A DNA stretch of 64,000 nucleotides from contig NZ_AXWW01000028.1 of NCBI RefSeq assembly GCF_000482865.1, positions 1 to 64,000 on the forward strand. The letters are read 5' to 3'. The notes beneath the pieces are model-generated. The model saw only the letters and a list, made by a program, of their open reading frames with translations, had not been told where the DNA came from and ran no database searches. Shown piece after piece: positions 38,805 through 47,980 of the stretch. The stretch comes from Actinokineospora inagensis DSM 44258 (GTDB taxonomy: Bacteria > Actinomycetota > Actinomycetes > Mycobacteriales > Pseudonocardiaceae). The stretch's first letter is position 1, and every line of letters begins with the position of its first letter. Position numbers and translations under genes: made by a program.

Positions 38805-39601
38805 ACCGGCTGAGCGGGGTCGCGCAGCGCTGGGTCGTGCTCGTCGTCGCGGTCGGGGTGTGGGAGCTGGTCACCCGCGCCGCCCGCTCCGGCGACACGA
38901 GCATCAGCTTCTTCTTCCCGCCGCCGTCGGAGATCGCGGGCGCCGCGGGCAGGCTGTGGTTCTCCTCGGCGTTCGGCGACCACATCGTCCCCGGGGTCAG
39001 CCGGATGCTGGGCGGTTGGGCGCTGGCGGGTGTGATCGGCGTCGCCCTGGGTGTCCTGTTGGGCCGCTCGCGCGGCGCGATGGCCTACCTGGGCGCGGTG
39101 TTCAACTTCCTGCGGTCCATCCCGCCACCGCTGCTGGTGCCGTTCTTCGTGGCCAGCGTCGGGGCGACCAGCATGCAGTTGCCGACCATCGTGTTCGGCG
39201 CGATCTGGCCGGTGCTGCTCAACACCGTGGACGGCGCCCGCTCGGTGGACGCGACCAAAGTGGACACCGCACGGGTGTTCCGGCTGTCGCGGTCGCAGTG
39301 GCTCGTCGGCGTTGTGCTGCCGTCGGCGCTGCCGAAGGTGTTCGCGGGACTGCGGTTGAGCCTGTCCATCTCGCTGATCCTGATGGTGATCTCGGAGCTG
39401 GTCGGTTCGGCCAACGGCATCGGCAACCAACTGGTGCTCGCCCAGCGCGACTACGAGCCCGCGGACATGTGGGCGTGGATCGTGCTGCTGGGCGTGCTCG
39501 GTTACCTGTTCAACACCCTGTTGCTGGCGTTCGAGCGGCGCGCGCTGGCGTGGCAGCCACGGCACTCGCTCGAAGCGCAGGCGATCGCCACCGGAGGCTG
39601 A
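38801..39601 (+). CDS. ABC transporter permease, NitT/TauT type (2)
   Basis: A 266-residue second permease of the same family, with six predicted helices and an EAA-type loop (KVDTARVFRLSRSQWLVGVVLPSALPKVFAGLRL). It differs enough from the first permease to form a heterodimer rather than a recent duplicate. Coupled by a 4-bp overlap upstream and one base from the ATPase gene. Confidence 0.92.
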   Translation: MNRLSGVAQRWVVLVVAVGVWELVTRAARSGDTSISFFFPPPSEIAGAAGRLWFSSAFGDHIVPGVSRMLGGWALAGVIGVALGVLLGRSRGAMAYLGAVFNFLRSIPPPLLVPFFVASVGATSMQLPTIVFGAIWPVLLNTVDGARSVDATKVDTARVFRLSRSQWLVGVVLPSALPKVFAGLRLSLSISLILMVISELVGSANGIGNQLVLAQRDYEPADMWAWIVLLGVLGYLFNTLLLAFERRALAWQPRHSLEAQAIATGG

Positions 39602-39602
39602 C

Positions 39603-40376
39603 GTGAACATGTTGGAGGTCGACGGGGTCGGCCACACGTATCAAGGCAAGGACGGCGCTTACACCGCCATCGACGGGCTGAGCTTCACCGTTGGCATGGG
39701 CGAGTTGGTGTGCGTGGTGGGGCCGTCTGGTTGCGGTAAGTCCACTTTGCTGCGGTCGATCGCGGGTCTGTTGCGGCCGTCGCGCGGCACGGTGAGCCTG
39801 CACGGCAACCGGGTGGACGGCGTGCCGTCCGACCTGTCCGTGGTGTTCCAGGACTACAGCCGCTCGCTTTTCCCGTGGCTGTCGGTCACGCGGAACGTGG
39901 AGTTCCCGCTGCGGCGGCTGTCGCGCTCGGAGCGGTCCACACGCGCGGGTGAGGCGTTGGATGCCGTGGGGCTGGGCGGGGCGGGCAAGAAGTACCCGTG
40001 GCAACTCTCCGGCGGCATGCAGCAACGGGTCGCCATCGCGCGGGCGCTGGCCTACCGGCCCGCGCTGCTGCTGATGGACGAGCCGTTCGCGTCGGTGGAC
40101 GCGCAGACCCGGTTCGAACTGGAGGACTTGCTGCTGCGGGTGCGGCGCGAGCAGGACACCACCGTCCTGCTGGTCACCCACGACATCGACGAGAGCGTGT
40201 ACCTGGGCGACCGGGTGCTGGTGCTGTCGAAGTCCCCCGCGTGCGTGGTGGCCGACCTGGACGTGCCGCTCGGGTCCAGCCGGGACCAGATCACCACCCG
40301 GGCGAGCGAGCAGTTCGTCGAACTGCGGGCCAGGGTCGCCGGGATGTTGCAGGGCGGTCCGGTCACCGTTCGGTAG
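39603..40376 (+). CDS. ABC transporter ATP-binding protein, NitT/TauT type
   Basis: A 257-residue ATPase: Walker A GPSGCGKST (residues 40-48), signature LSGGMQQRVAIARAL, Walker B LLLMDEPFASVD and the switch His in LLVTHDIDES. It energises import by the two permeases. Start is GTG 39603 or the ATG six bases on. Last gene of the operon, followed by a good terminator. Confidence 0.94.
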   Translation: MNMLEVDGVGHTYQGKDGAYTAIDGLSFTVGMGELVCVVGPSGCGKSTLLRSIAGLLRPSRGTVSLHGNRVDGVPSDLSVVFQDYSRSLFPWLSVTRNVEFPLRRLSRSERSTRAGEALDAVGLGGAGKKYPWQLSGGMQQRVAIARALAYRPALLLMDEPFASVDAQTRFELEDLLLRVRREQDTTVLLVTHDIDESVYLGDRVLVLSKSPACVVADLDVPLGSSRDQITTRASEQFVELRARVAGMLQGGPVTVR

Positions 40377-40393
40377 TCCACCGGTCACAGCAC

Positions 40394-40425
40394 GAAGGCC
40401 CCGCCAGAGTTCCGGCGGGGCCTTC
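40394..40425. terminator. Bidirectional terminator hairpin
   Basis: A perfect 12-bp stem GAAGGCCCCGCC / GGCGGGGCCTTC with an 8-base loop, between the transporter operon and a convergent gene. Confidence 0.9.
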
Positions 40426-40447
40426 GGTTGTCCGGCTCAGGTCGGGC

Positions 40448-41176
40448 TCAGGCGTCGACCTTGAGGCACAGGGTGAACTTGGTCGGCTCGTTGTAGACCA
40501 GCGGCACGTTGTCCGCGCAGCCCTCCCGGTCGGCCTTGCCGTCGATCACGTCGACGACCTCCAGGTCGGACCCGGAGCCGCCGCAGGTGACCTTGCGGGC
40601 CTTCTCGTCGTCCTTGTAGTTGGCGACGCAGTCGCCCTTCTTCACGTTGTAGGCCAGGCAGAGCACGTAGCCGTTGCTGCCGGTCTGCTGGAACTCGGTG
40701 AAGTCGCTGTCGGACGGGCAACTGGAGGACGAGCTGTCCAGCTTCTTGCCGACCTTGTACAGCGCGGCCGGGTCACCGCAGTCGATCTTCTCCACGTCCG
40801 CGTTGGTCGCGCTGGCCTTGTTGATCTTGATGCAGTCGCCGACCGAGGCGGTCGCGGGCGACTTGGTGAAGTAGTAGACCGCGCCACCACCCACGACGAG
40901 CAGCACGATCAGGATCAGCACGATCCGCAGCACCTTCTTGCCGCCACCCCGCTTGGCCGGGGCGACCTGCGGCGGCGCGGCCGGGTAGCCGACCGGCGGC
41001 TGCCCGAACGGGGGCGGCGGCGCCTGGCCGGGCGGCGGCGGGAACTGCTGGCCGCCGGGCGGGGTTCCCGGGCCCTGCTGCGGGTAGGGCTGACCGCCGG
41101 GCGGGGTTCCCGGACCCTGCGGGAAGGGCTGGCCCTGCGGAGGACCGAACTGACCCGGCTGCTGCGGGTTGGACAT
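40448..41176 (-). CDS. Pro-rich single-pass membrane protein, LppU/septum-formation-like
   Basis: A 242-residue protein. Residues 1-75 are a cytoplasmic Pro/Gly/Gln-rich tail with GTPPGGQ repeats; one membrane helix follows (~VLRIVLILIVLLVVGGGAVYYF); the C-terminal ~140 residues are extracellular with several paired Cys (SVGDCIKI.. VEKIDCGD.. GYVLCLAY.. GDCVANY). The layout matches actinobacterial LppU/SCO3897-like proteins of unknown function. The ATG at 41176 is preferred over an upstream frame. It has a paralogue directly upstream. Confidence 0.78.
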   Translation of the reverse strand: MSNPQQPGQFGPPQGQPFPQGPGTPPGGQPYPQQGPGTPPGGQQFPPPPGQAPPPPFGQPPVGYPAAPPQVAPAKRGGGKKVLRIVLILIVLLVVGGGAVYYFTKSPATASVGDCIKINKASATNADVEKIDCGDPAALYKVGKKLDSSSSSCPSDSDFTEFQQTGSNGYVLCLAYNVKKGDCVANYKDDEKARKVTCGGSGSDLEVVDVIDGKADREGCADNVPLVYNEPTKFTLCLKVDA

Positions 41177-41332
41177 GTGCACCTCATGGGATCCAAAAGC
41201 GACTGGGCCTGCACCATCCCCCCTGGGGACGCGGCTGGTGCGGCGGTGCAATCTAACCCGTAGCTCGAACGGACGTAACGGAAACCCCACAATTGGGACC
41301 GAGATTACTTTGTGTAACTAGCTACCCGGTGG

Positions 41333-41977
41333 TTACCGGCCTGCAGGGGTCGGCGGCGCCAAACAGAACACGACCGGCGGTTCGGCATAGGCCAAACCGC
41401 TACTCTCCGGACACCTGGACGAGTCGGTGGTGTTCGCCAGCTCGTCGGTGACCTTGATCGCCTCCGGCGCGTCGCAGGACCCCACCTCGAAGGCCTGGTC
41501 GGCGTCGTCGGCGACGTAGCAGTTGCCCGCCCGGAAGTTCGGCATCAGGCAGAGCAGCTCCGTGTCCGTCCGCACCTCCCGGTAGGCGCCCTCGGCGCAG
41601 CCCGCCACCGACAACCCCTTGCGGGACGCGACCCGGAACGTCGCCGAGCCCGCGTCGCAGCCGACGAACCGGACCTCGGCGTGCTCGTTGGTGCCGGTCA
41701 CCACCGCGCACCCGGCGCCGCTCGACGAGTCGTCGCCGAGCACGTACCGGAACACGACGAACCCGACCCCGGCGATCAGCAGCGCGATCAACCCGACCGC
41801 CCACAGCGGCAACACCTTGCGCTGCCCGGGATCGGACTCGAACCGGTTGCGCTCGTGGTCACCGGGTTCGGGTTCGCCGCGCTCGGGGTCGAGGTCACCG
41901 CCTGCCAAGATGTCCAGCGGGTGTTCCTCCGGCGTCGGCTGGTCGACCGGGGTCTCCGGCCCTTCCGGCTTGCTCAT
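41333..41977 (-). CDS. Single-pass membrane protein, LppU-like paralogue
   Basis: A 214-residue protein with an acidic N-terminal tail (~70 residues), one membrane helix (LPLWAVGLIALLIAGVGFVVF) and an extracellular domain with Cys pairs (GCAVV, RFVGCDAG, VAGCAEGAY, LLCLMPNFRAGNCYVAD, VVFCLAPP), arranged like the downstream neighbour. The two probably arose by duplication and may be paired envelope proteins. Divergent from the XPB helicase gene across ~170 bp. Confidence 0.75.
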   Translation of the reverse strand: MSKPEGPETPVDQPTPEEHPLDILAGGDLDPERGEPEPGDHERNRFESDPGQRKVLPLWAVGLIALLIAGVGFVVFRYVLGDDSSSGAGCAVVTGTNEHAEVRFVGCDAGSATFRVASRKGLSVAGCAEGAYREVRTDTELLCLMPNFRAGNCYVADDADQAFEVGSCDAPEAIKVTDELANTTDSSRCPESSGLAYAEPPVVFCLAPPTPAGR

Positions 41978-42146
41978 GCTGCCCCAGGTGCCAGTGGTGC
42001 GGGTTCGATGCCCGTGGACGGTAGCGGGCGGCACCGCGGGCGACGGGCGGCGGTTACCGAACTGTGCCCGCCCCCGCACCGTGCCCGCCCCTGCCCGTCT
42101 GCCTGCCCGTCCCCTGCCTGCCCGTCGGGTTTGCGACACTGGGGTG

Positions 42147-43802
42147 GTGACAGACGGCCCGCTGATCGTGCAGTCCGACAAGACCCTGCTGCTGGAGATC
42201 GACCACCCCAGCGCGGGCGACGCGCGCACCGCCATCGCGCCGTTCGCCGAACTCGAGCGCGCGCCCGAGCACGTGCACACCTACCGGATCACCCCGCTGG
42301 CGCTGTGGAACGCGCGCGCGGCCGGGCACGACGCCGAGCAGGTGGTGGATGCGCTGTCCACCTACTCCCGCTACCCGGTGCCGCAACCGCTGCTGATCGA
42401 CGTGGTGGACACCATGGGCCGGTTCGGGCGGCTCACCCTGCACAACCACCCCGCGCACGGGCTGGTGATGACCTCGATCGACCGCGCGGTGCTGACCGAG
42501 GTGCTGCGCAACAAGAAGATCATCCCGATGCTGGGTGAGCGGATCGACGACGACACGGTCATCGTGCACCCCAGCGAGCGCGGCAGGCTCAAGCAGGTGC
42601 TGCTCAAGGTCGGTTGGCCCGCCGAGGACCTCGCCGGGTACGTCGACGGCGAGGCGCACCCGATCGCCCTGGTCGAGGAGGGGTGGCAACTGCGCGACTA
42701 CCAGCGGATGGCCGCCGAGTCCTTCTGGGCGGGCGGGTCCGGTGTCGTCGTGCTGCCGTGCGGCGCGGGCAAGACCATGGTCGGCGCGGCGGCGATGGCG
42801 CACGCCCAGGCCACCACGCTGATCCTGGTGACGAACACGGTGGCGGGCAGGCAGTGGAAGCGCGAACTGGTCGCCCGCACCTCGCTCACGGAGGACGAGA
42901 TCGGCGAGTACTCCGGTGAGCGCAAGGAGATCCGGCCGGTCACCATCGCCACGTACCAGGTGGTCACCCGCAAGTCCAAGGGCGAGTACAAGCACCTGGA
43001 ACTGTTCGACTCCCGCGACTGGGGCCTGGTCGTCTACGACGAGGTGCACCTGCTGCCCGCACCGGTGTTCCGGATGACCGCGGACCTGCAGTCCCGCCGC
43101 CGCCTCGGGCTGACCGCCACCCTGGTCCGCGAGGACGGCCGGGAGGGCGACGTGTTCTCGCTGATCGGCCCCAAGCGCTACGACGTGCCGTGGCGCGACA
43201 TCGAGGAGCAGGGCTGGATCGCGCCCGCCGAGTGCACCGAGGTCCGGGTCACCCTCACCGACAACGAGCGGCTGGAGTACGCCACCGCGGAGCCGGACGA
43301 GCGGTACAAGCTGTGCTCGACGGCGCGCACCAAGATCCCGGTGGTCAAGTCGATCCTGGACCGGCACCCGGACGAGCCGACCCTGGTCATCGGGGCGTAC
43401 CTGGACCAGTTGGCCGAGCTGGGCGAGGCGTTGGACGCGCCGGTGATCCAGGGCGCGACGAAGAACAAGGACCGCGAGGAGCTGTTCGACGCGTTCCGGC
43501 GGGGTGAGCTGCGGACGCTGGTCGTGTCGAAGGTGGCGAACTTCTCCATCGACCTGCCGGAGGCGTCGGTCGCGGTGCAGGTGTCCGGGACGTTCGGGTC
43601 GCGCCAGGAGGAGGCGCAGCGGCTCGGTCGGCTGTTGCGGCCCAAGGGCGACGGGCGGCAGGCGCACTTCTACTCGGTGGTCGCCCGGGACACCCTGGAC
43701 ACCGAGTACGCCGCGCACCGGCAGCGGTTCCTCGCCGAACAGGGCTACGCGTACCGGATCTGCGACGCCGACGACCTGCTCGGACCGCCGCTGCCCGGGT
43801 GA
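42147..43802 (+). CDS. XPB/Ssl2-like DNA repair helicase
   Basis: A 551-residue superfamily 2 helicase. An N-terminal damage-recognition-like domain (~1-180) precedes the Walker A motif LPCGAGKT (residues 203-210), the DEVH box (298-301), LTATLVREDGREGD (motif III), and motifs V-VI (VSKVANFSIDLPEASVAVQVSG, RQEEAQRLGRLLRPK). It unwinds DNA with 3'-5' polarity in related proteins (Rv0861c). The GTG at 42147 (or 42144) is the start; the longer frame runs through the divergent promoter. Its helicase-associated partner is encoded 12 kb away. Confidence 0.95.
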   Translation: MTDGPLIVQSDKTLLLEIDHPSAGDARTAIAPFAELERAPEHVHTYRITPLALWNARAAGHDAEQVVDALSTYSRYPVPQPLLIDVVDTMGRFGRLTLHNHPAHGLVMTSIDRAVLTEVLRNKKIIPMLGERIDDDTVIVHPSERGRLKQVLLKVGWPAEDLAGYVDGEAHPIALVEEGWQLRDYQRMAAESFWAGGSGVVVLPCGAGKTMVGAAAMAHAQATTLILVTNTVAGRQWKRELVARTSLTEDEIGEYSGERKEIRPVTIATYQVVTRKSKGEYKHLELFDSRDWGLVVYDEVHLLPAPVFRMTADLQSRRRLGLTATLVREDGREGDVFSLIGPKRYDVPWRDIEEQGWIAPAECTEVRVTLTDNERLEYATAEPDERYKLCSTARTKIPVVKSILDRHPDEPTLVIGAYLDQLAELGEALDAPVIQGATKNKDREELFDAFRRGELRTLVVSKVANFSIDLPEASVAVQVSGTFGSRQEEAQRLGRLLRPKGDGRQAHFYSVVARDTLDTEYAAHRQRFLAEQGYAYRICDADDLLGPPLPG

Positions 43803-43810
43803 GTTCCCGC

Positions 43811-43844
43811 GCTCATGGCACCGGGAACCCCCGGTGCCATGAGC
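43811..43844. terminator. Bidirectional terminator hairpin
   Basis: A perfect 15-bp inverted repeat GCTCATGGCACCGGG with its complement and an AACC loop, between the convergent XPB and serine hydrolase genes. Confidence 0.9.
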
Positions 43845-43851
43845 GAACAGT

Positions 43852-44655
43852 TCAGCGGTCCGCCAGAACCCCGTCCGTGAACGGCGGCCACGCCAGCACG
43901 GCCCACTCGCCGAACGGCCGGTCGGTGAGCGCGACGCAGGCCAGCGCGTGCTCCGGGTCGACCCAGAGGAACGTGCCGGACTGGCCGAAGTGGCCGAAGG
44001 CTCGCGGCGAGCTGCGTTCTCCGGTCCAATGTGGACTCTTGGTGCCGCGGACCTCGAAGCCCAGTCCCCAGTCGTTCGGCTTCTGCATGCCGTAACCCGG
44101 GAGCACACCGTTGAGGCCGGGGAACGCCACCGTCGTCGCCTCGGCCACGGTCTCGCCCGCGACCAGGGTCGGCCGCTGCAGTTCGGCGGCGAACTTGGCC
44201 AAGTCGGCGGCGGTGGACACCGCGCCAGCGCCCGCGGAGCCCTCCAGCGCGGAATCCGACATGCCGAGGGGCTCGAACACGGCCTCGGTGAGGTACTGGG
44301 CGAACGGGATGCCGGTCGCCTTGTGGACGGTGTCGGCGAGCACGTCGAACCCGGTGTTCGAGTAGATCCGGCGGGTCCCGGGCTCGGCCTGCTGGGTCAT
44401 CGAGTCGAACGCCAGCCCGGAGGCGTGCGCGATCAGGTGCCGCACGGTGGCGGGCCCGGCGGGCTGGTCCCACTCGACCGCGCCCTCCTCGACCGCGACC
44501 AGGACGGCGTACGCGGACAGCGGCTTGGTCACCGAGGCCAGCGGGAACCGGCGGGTCTGCTCGCCGAACGTCCCCAGCACGGTCCCGTCGGCCGCCACCA
44601 CCGCCGCGGCCGCGTTGTCCACCGGCCAGCGCCCCACCACGTCCAGGCTGTGCAT
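43852..44655 (-). CDS. Serine hydrolase of the beta-lactamase/PBP-like family
   Basis: A 267-residue class C beta-lactamase-like hydrolase. SVTK holds the nucleophile Ser and Lys, YSN the second motif and HFGQSG the third (KTG-like) motif. No signal peptide is visible, so it is probably cytoplasmic and more likely an esterase or D-amino peptidase than a true beta-lactamase. Confidence 0.9.
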   Translation of the reverse strand: MHSLDVVGRWPVDNAAAAVVAADGTVLGTFGEQTRRFPLASVTKPLSAYAVLVAVEEGAVEWDQPAGPATVRHLIAHASGLAFDSMTQQAEPGTRRIYSNTGFDVLADTVHKATGIPFAQYLTEAVFEPLGMSDSALEGSAGAGAVSTAADLAKFAAELQRPTLVAGETVAEATTVAFPGLNGVLPGYGMQKPNDWGLGFEVRGTKSPHWTGERSSPRAFGHFGQSGTFLWVDPEHALACVALTDRPFGEWAVLAWPPFTDGVLADR

Positions 44656-44728
44656 GGCACCAAGCCTAGTGACCCGACCCAGGGGGTTGGCAGGGTCTCG
44701 ACCTGCCCACGACGTCCCTGGCCGCGTT

Positions 44729-44786
44729 GCCGAAACGACCGAGTACGCCCAGTACGAGGCCGTTCCGGCGCCTTGCCAGGAACGCC
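44729..44786. repeat. Dispersed intergenic repeat R4, copy 2
   Basis: Second copy of the 56-bp sequence at 6760-6815, in the 223-bp gap between the serine hydrolase and menC genes. This copy is slightly longer, with one two-base insertion. Confidence 0.7.
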
Positions 44787-44878
44787 GTGGACAGGCCGAT
44801 ACCCAACCAACCCCCTGGGTCGAGCCACTTGTTCGGCGATCGTGAGCTTCTGTCAGCGCGGTCTGCGACGATGCGGGG

Positions 44879-45835
44879 GTGTTCGCCGAGCAGACGCGTG
44901 TCTACGCCATCCCCATGCGGACGAAGTTCCGCGGCATCACTGTCCGCGAGGGCCTGCTGCTGCGCGGCGACGCGGGCTGGGGCGAGTTCTGCCCGTTCGC
45001 CGACTACAGTGACACCGAATCCGTGCCCTGGCTCGCCTGCGCCCGCGAGGCGGCTGACATCGGCTGGCCCGCGCCGGTGCGGGACCGGGTGCCGGTGAAC
45101 GCGACCGTGCCGGTGGTGGACCCGGAGCGCGCGGCCGAGATCGTCCGGGCCTCGGGGTGTACGACGGCGAAGGTGAAGGTGGCGGACCCGCGGTCGACGC
45201 TGGGGCAAGACGTCGACCGGGTGGCTGCCGTGCGCGCGGCCCTCGGACCGTCCGGCCGGGTTCGAGTGGACGCGAACGGGGCGTGGGACGTGGACCGGGC
45301 GGTCGCCGCGATCACCGCGCTGGACCGGGCGGCGGGCGGTTTGGAGTACGTCGAACAGCCCTGCCGGACGATCGAGGAACTGGCCGCCGTGCGCCGTCGA
45401 GTCGATGTCCCGATCGCCGCCGACGAGTCGATCAGGCGAGCGGAGGACCCGCTGCGGGTGGCCGTCGCGGGGGCGGCCGACATCGCGGTGCTGAAAGTGG
45501 CGCCGCTCGGCGGGGTCCGCCGGGCGCTCGCGGTGGCCGAGTCCGCTGGGCTGCCGTGCGTGGTGTCGTCGGCGCTGGAGACGAGCGTGGGTATCGCGGC
45601 TGGTCTCGCGCTCGCGGGGGCCCTTCCGGAACTGGACTACGCGTGCGGCCTGGGCACCTTGTCCCTGTTGACGGCCGATGCCGCCGTCGACCCCCTCCAC
45701 CCCGTCGGCGGCTGGCTGCCCGTACCCCGCGTGGCACCCGAACCAGACGCCCTCCCCGACGCCGACCCCCGCACCCGCGACCGCTGGCTGTCCCGCCTCG
45801 CCCGGGTCACCGCCCTCAGCTCCCGGGGCGCGTGA
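44879..45835 (+). CDS. menC: o-Succinylbenzoate synthase MenC
   Basis: A 318-residue enolase-superfamily enzyme that dehydrates SHCHC to o-succinylbenzoate in menaquinone synthesis. Catalytic residues are visible: Lys pair in AKVKV, metal ligands Asp in RVDANGAW, Glu in YVEQPC and Asp in ADESIRR, and the second Lys in LKVAPLGG. Length fits actinobacterial MenC. No other men genes are in the window. Its 3' end overlaps the convergent capA remnant by 20 bp. Confidence 0.92.
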   Translation: MFAEQTRVYAIPMRTKFRGITVREGLLLRGDAGWGEFCPFADYSDTESVPWLACAREAADIGWPAPVRDRVPVNATVPVVDPERAAEIVRASGCTTAKVKVADPRSTLGQDVDRVAAVRAALGPSGRVRVDANGAWDVDRAVAAITALDRAAGGLEYVEQPCRTIEELAAVRRRVDVPIAADESIRRAEDPLRVAVAGAADIAVLKVAPLGGVRRALAVAESAGLPCVVSSALETSVGIAAGLALAGALPELDYACGLGTLSLLTADAAVDPLHPVGGWLPVPRVAPEPDALPDADPRTRDRWLSRLARVTALSSRGA

Positions 45836-46924
45836 GACCGTCCTTGGCGGCGCCCCGGCTGAGGACGAAGCCGTCGGTTCGGGTGAGCGCTTCCGCCTTG
45901 CGGGCGGCCGGGGTGGCGGGGTCGGTGCTGAGGTCGCGCAGCCGGATCGGCGGGCCGAGGTCGACCAGGATGGGGAGGTATTCGGCGCGGTCCGCGGTCC
46001 AGCCGGTGGCGGACTTGGTGAAGTGGAAGCGGGCCAGGACGCCCTCTTCGGTGTCGCCACGGGGTTCTTCGTGGCGGGCGACCATGTTGCCGAGGCCGTA
46101 GGTGACCCACTTGCCGTTGACCTTCTCGATGGGCTGCACGACGTGCGCGTGGTGGCCGATGATCAGGTCGACGGCCGGGTCCGCCAGCAGCGCCTTCGCG
46201 GTCCGTACCTGGTCGGCGGTCGCCTCGTGCCTGCCCTCGACACCCCAGTGCAGGCTGGCGACGACGACCTCCGCGCCCGCCGCTTTCGCGGCCTTCGCCG
46301 CGGCCAACACGGCGTCGGTGGTGAGCAGGTTCGCCGTCCAGGGCGCACCCGGCGGGCGGGAGGTGCCGGAGTTCAGCCCGAACGTGAACGACACGAAGCC
46401 GACCTTGACACCAGCCACGTCCCGCAGCAGCGGCCGGGCCGCCTCGGCAGCGGACCGCGCCGAACCGGTGTGGGTGATCTTCGCGGCGTCCAGGGTGTCG
46501 AGGGTGCTGGTGACGCCGGTCGCGCCGCGGTCGAGGGTGTGGTTGGACGCGGTGGAGCACGTGTCGAAACCGGTCTGCACCAACGCGGACGCGATCTCGG
46601 GCGGGACGCTGAACCTCGGGTAGCCCAGGAACGGCCCGGCTGCGGGCGCGATCGGCGTCTCCAGGTGGCAGACGGCGACATCGGCGGCCTCGGCGACCGG
46701 CTTGATCCCGGCCGGCAGCGGGGCGTAGTCGCGGGTGCCGTGCCCGTCGGCGGTGGCCTGCTCGGTGAGCGCGGGGTGGCGGGTTGGGTTGTTGTCGTGG
46801 CCTGTGGCGGGGTCGTGCCTGTCACCTCGGGGACCTGCCCGACCGTGGGATCACCGGTGCAGGCAGCCAGGAAGAGTACCCCGGCGAGTGTGGCTGAACC
46901 GAGGCGTCTGTGGGACCGGGTCAC
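45816..46924 (-). pseudogene. CapA-like metallophosphoesterase, frameshifted
   Basis: The 5' part (46924 to ~46760) encodes a lipoprotein signal peptide (VLFLAACTG) and a Pro/Thr linker. The CapA/PgsA-type phosphoesterase domain (HPALTEQATADG.., ETPIAPAAG, TASNHTLDRG, SLHWGVEG, GHHAHVVQPIE, YGLGNMV) continues in another frame that has no start codon of its own before 46583. The first beta-strand with its metal-binding GDV-type motif is not evident at the junction, so a small deletion rather than a simple base error is likely. The GTG start overlaps the prs stop by 4 bp. A sequencing error is the alternative. Confidence 0.7.
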
Positions 46925-47859
46925 GGGGCGTCGAAGAGGGCGCTGACCGATTCACCGTTGTGGATGCGGCGGACGGCCTCGGCGAGCGCGGGCGCGACGG
47001 AGAGGACGGTGAGCTTGTCGGAGTGCTCGTGGATGGGGACCGTGTTGGTGCAGACGATCTCCAGGACCTCGGGCTGGTCGCCGATCCGCTTGAGGGCGCC
47101 GGCGGCGAACAGGCCGTGCGTGCAGGCGACGCGGACCGAGCGGACGTCGTGTTCGCGCAGCCGGGCCAGCAGCTCGATCACCGTGCTGCCCTTGGCGATC
47201 TCGTCGTCCAGGACGATGACGTCGCGGCCGTCCACATCGCCGATGACCGAGGAGATGGCGACCCGGTCGTCGGCGAAGCGCTGCTTGGCGCCCGCCGCCA
47301 CCGGGACGCCGAGCAGCCGGGCGAACCGGGCGGCCTCCTTGGCGTTGCCCAGGTCCGGCGAGACGACGGTCGTGGTGGACAGGTCCAGCGTGCTGAAGTG
47401 CCCGGCCAACTCGCGCAGGGCGTGCAGGTGGTCGACGGGCACGCTGAAGAACCCGTGCACCTGCGGCGAGTGCAGGGTCATGGTCAGCACCCGGTCGGCC
47501 CCGGCGGCCACCATCAGGTCGGCCACCAGCCGCCCCCCGATGGAGATCCGCGGCGCGTCCTTCTTGTCCGACCGCGCGTACGCGTAGTGCGGCAGCACCA
47601 CGGTCGTCCGCCCCGCCGACGCCCCACGCGCGGCGTCGAGCATGAGCAGCAACTCGACCAGGTTCTCCTGCACCGGCTGCACCAGCGGCTGGATCAGGAA
47701 CACGTCCCGCTCCCGGCAGTTGGCCTGCAGCTGCACCTCGAGGCAGTCGTTGGCGAACCGCTGGACCCGCACCGGGTGCAGCGGCGCCCCGAGGTGCTCG
47801 GAGATCTCCTGGGCGAGCGCCGGGTGCGCGCTCCCCCCGAACAAGGCGATGTCCCGCAC
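46921..47859 (-). CDS. prs: Ribose-phosphate diphosphokinase (PRPP synthetase)
   Basis: A 312-residue enzyme making phosphoribosyl pyrophosphate from ribose 5-phosphate and ATP. RDIALFGGSAHPALA begins the fold, HYAYARSDKKDAPR is the catalytic flexible loop region, TLHSPQVHGFF the metal/ATP site, and VIVLDDEIAKGSTV the PRPP-binding loop. Some positions differ from housekeeping Prs (RISIGGRLVAD instead of the usual RxPIxAK), suggesting a second, divergent copy. The GTG at 47859 follows GGGAG; the longer frame is rejected. Translationally coupled to the capA remnant. Confidence 0.88.
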   Translation of the reverse strand: MRDIALFGGSAHPALAQEISEHLGAPLHPVRVQRFANDCLEVQLQANCRERDVFLIQPLVQPVQENLVELLLMLDAARGASAGRTTVVLPHYAYARSDKKDAPRISIGGRLVADLMVAAGADRVLTMTLHSPQVHGFFSVPVDHLHALRELAGHFSTLDLSTTTVVSPDLGNAKEAARFARLLGVPVAAGAKQRFADDRVAISSVIGDVDGRDVIVLDDEIAKGSTVIELLARLREHDVRSVRVACTHGLFAAGALKRIGDQPEVLEIVCTNTVPIHEHSDKLTVLSVAPALAEAVRRIHNGESVSALFDAP

Positions 47860-47980
47860 AAGCACTCCCGTCGACGCAGGCCTCACACCCACAGCGGTCG
47901 CTGCGACCCAACCCTAATGGCCGCTTGCCAACCACCCCGCGCCGACCCGGCACCGGGACACCACAACCCGATCCGCGCGA

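Noticed and set aside
46373-46924. Stand-alone secreted Arg/Pro-rich lipoprotein of 183 residues
   Set aside because: After the linker the composition is that of a shadow frame, while the CapA domain continues in the other frame; treated as one frameshifted gene.
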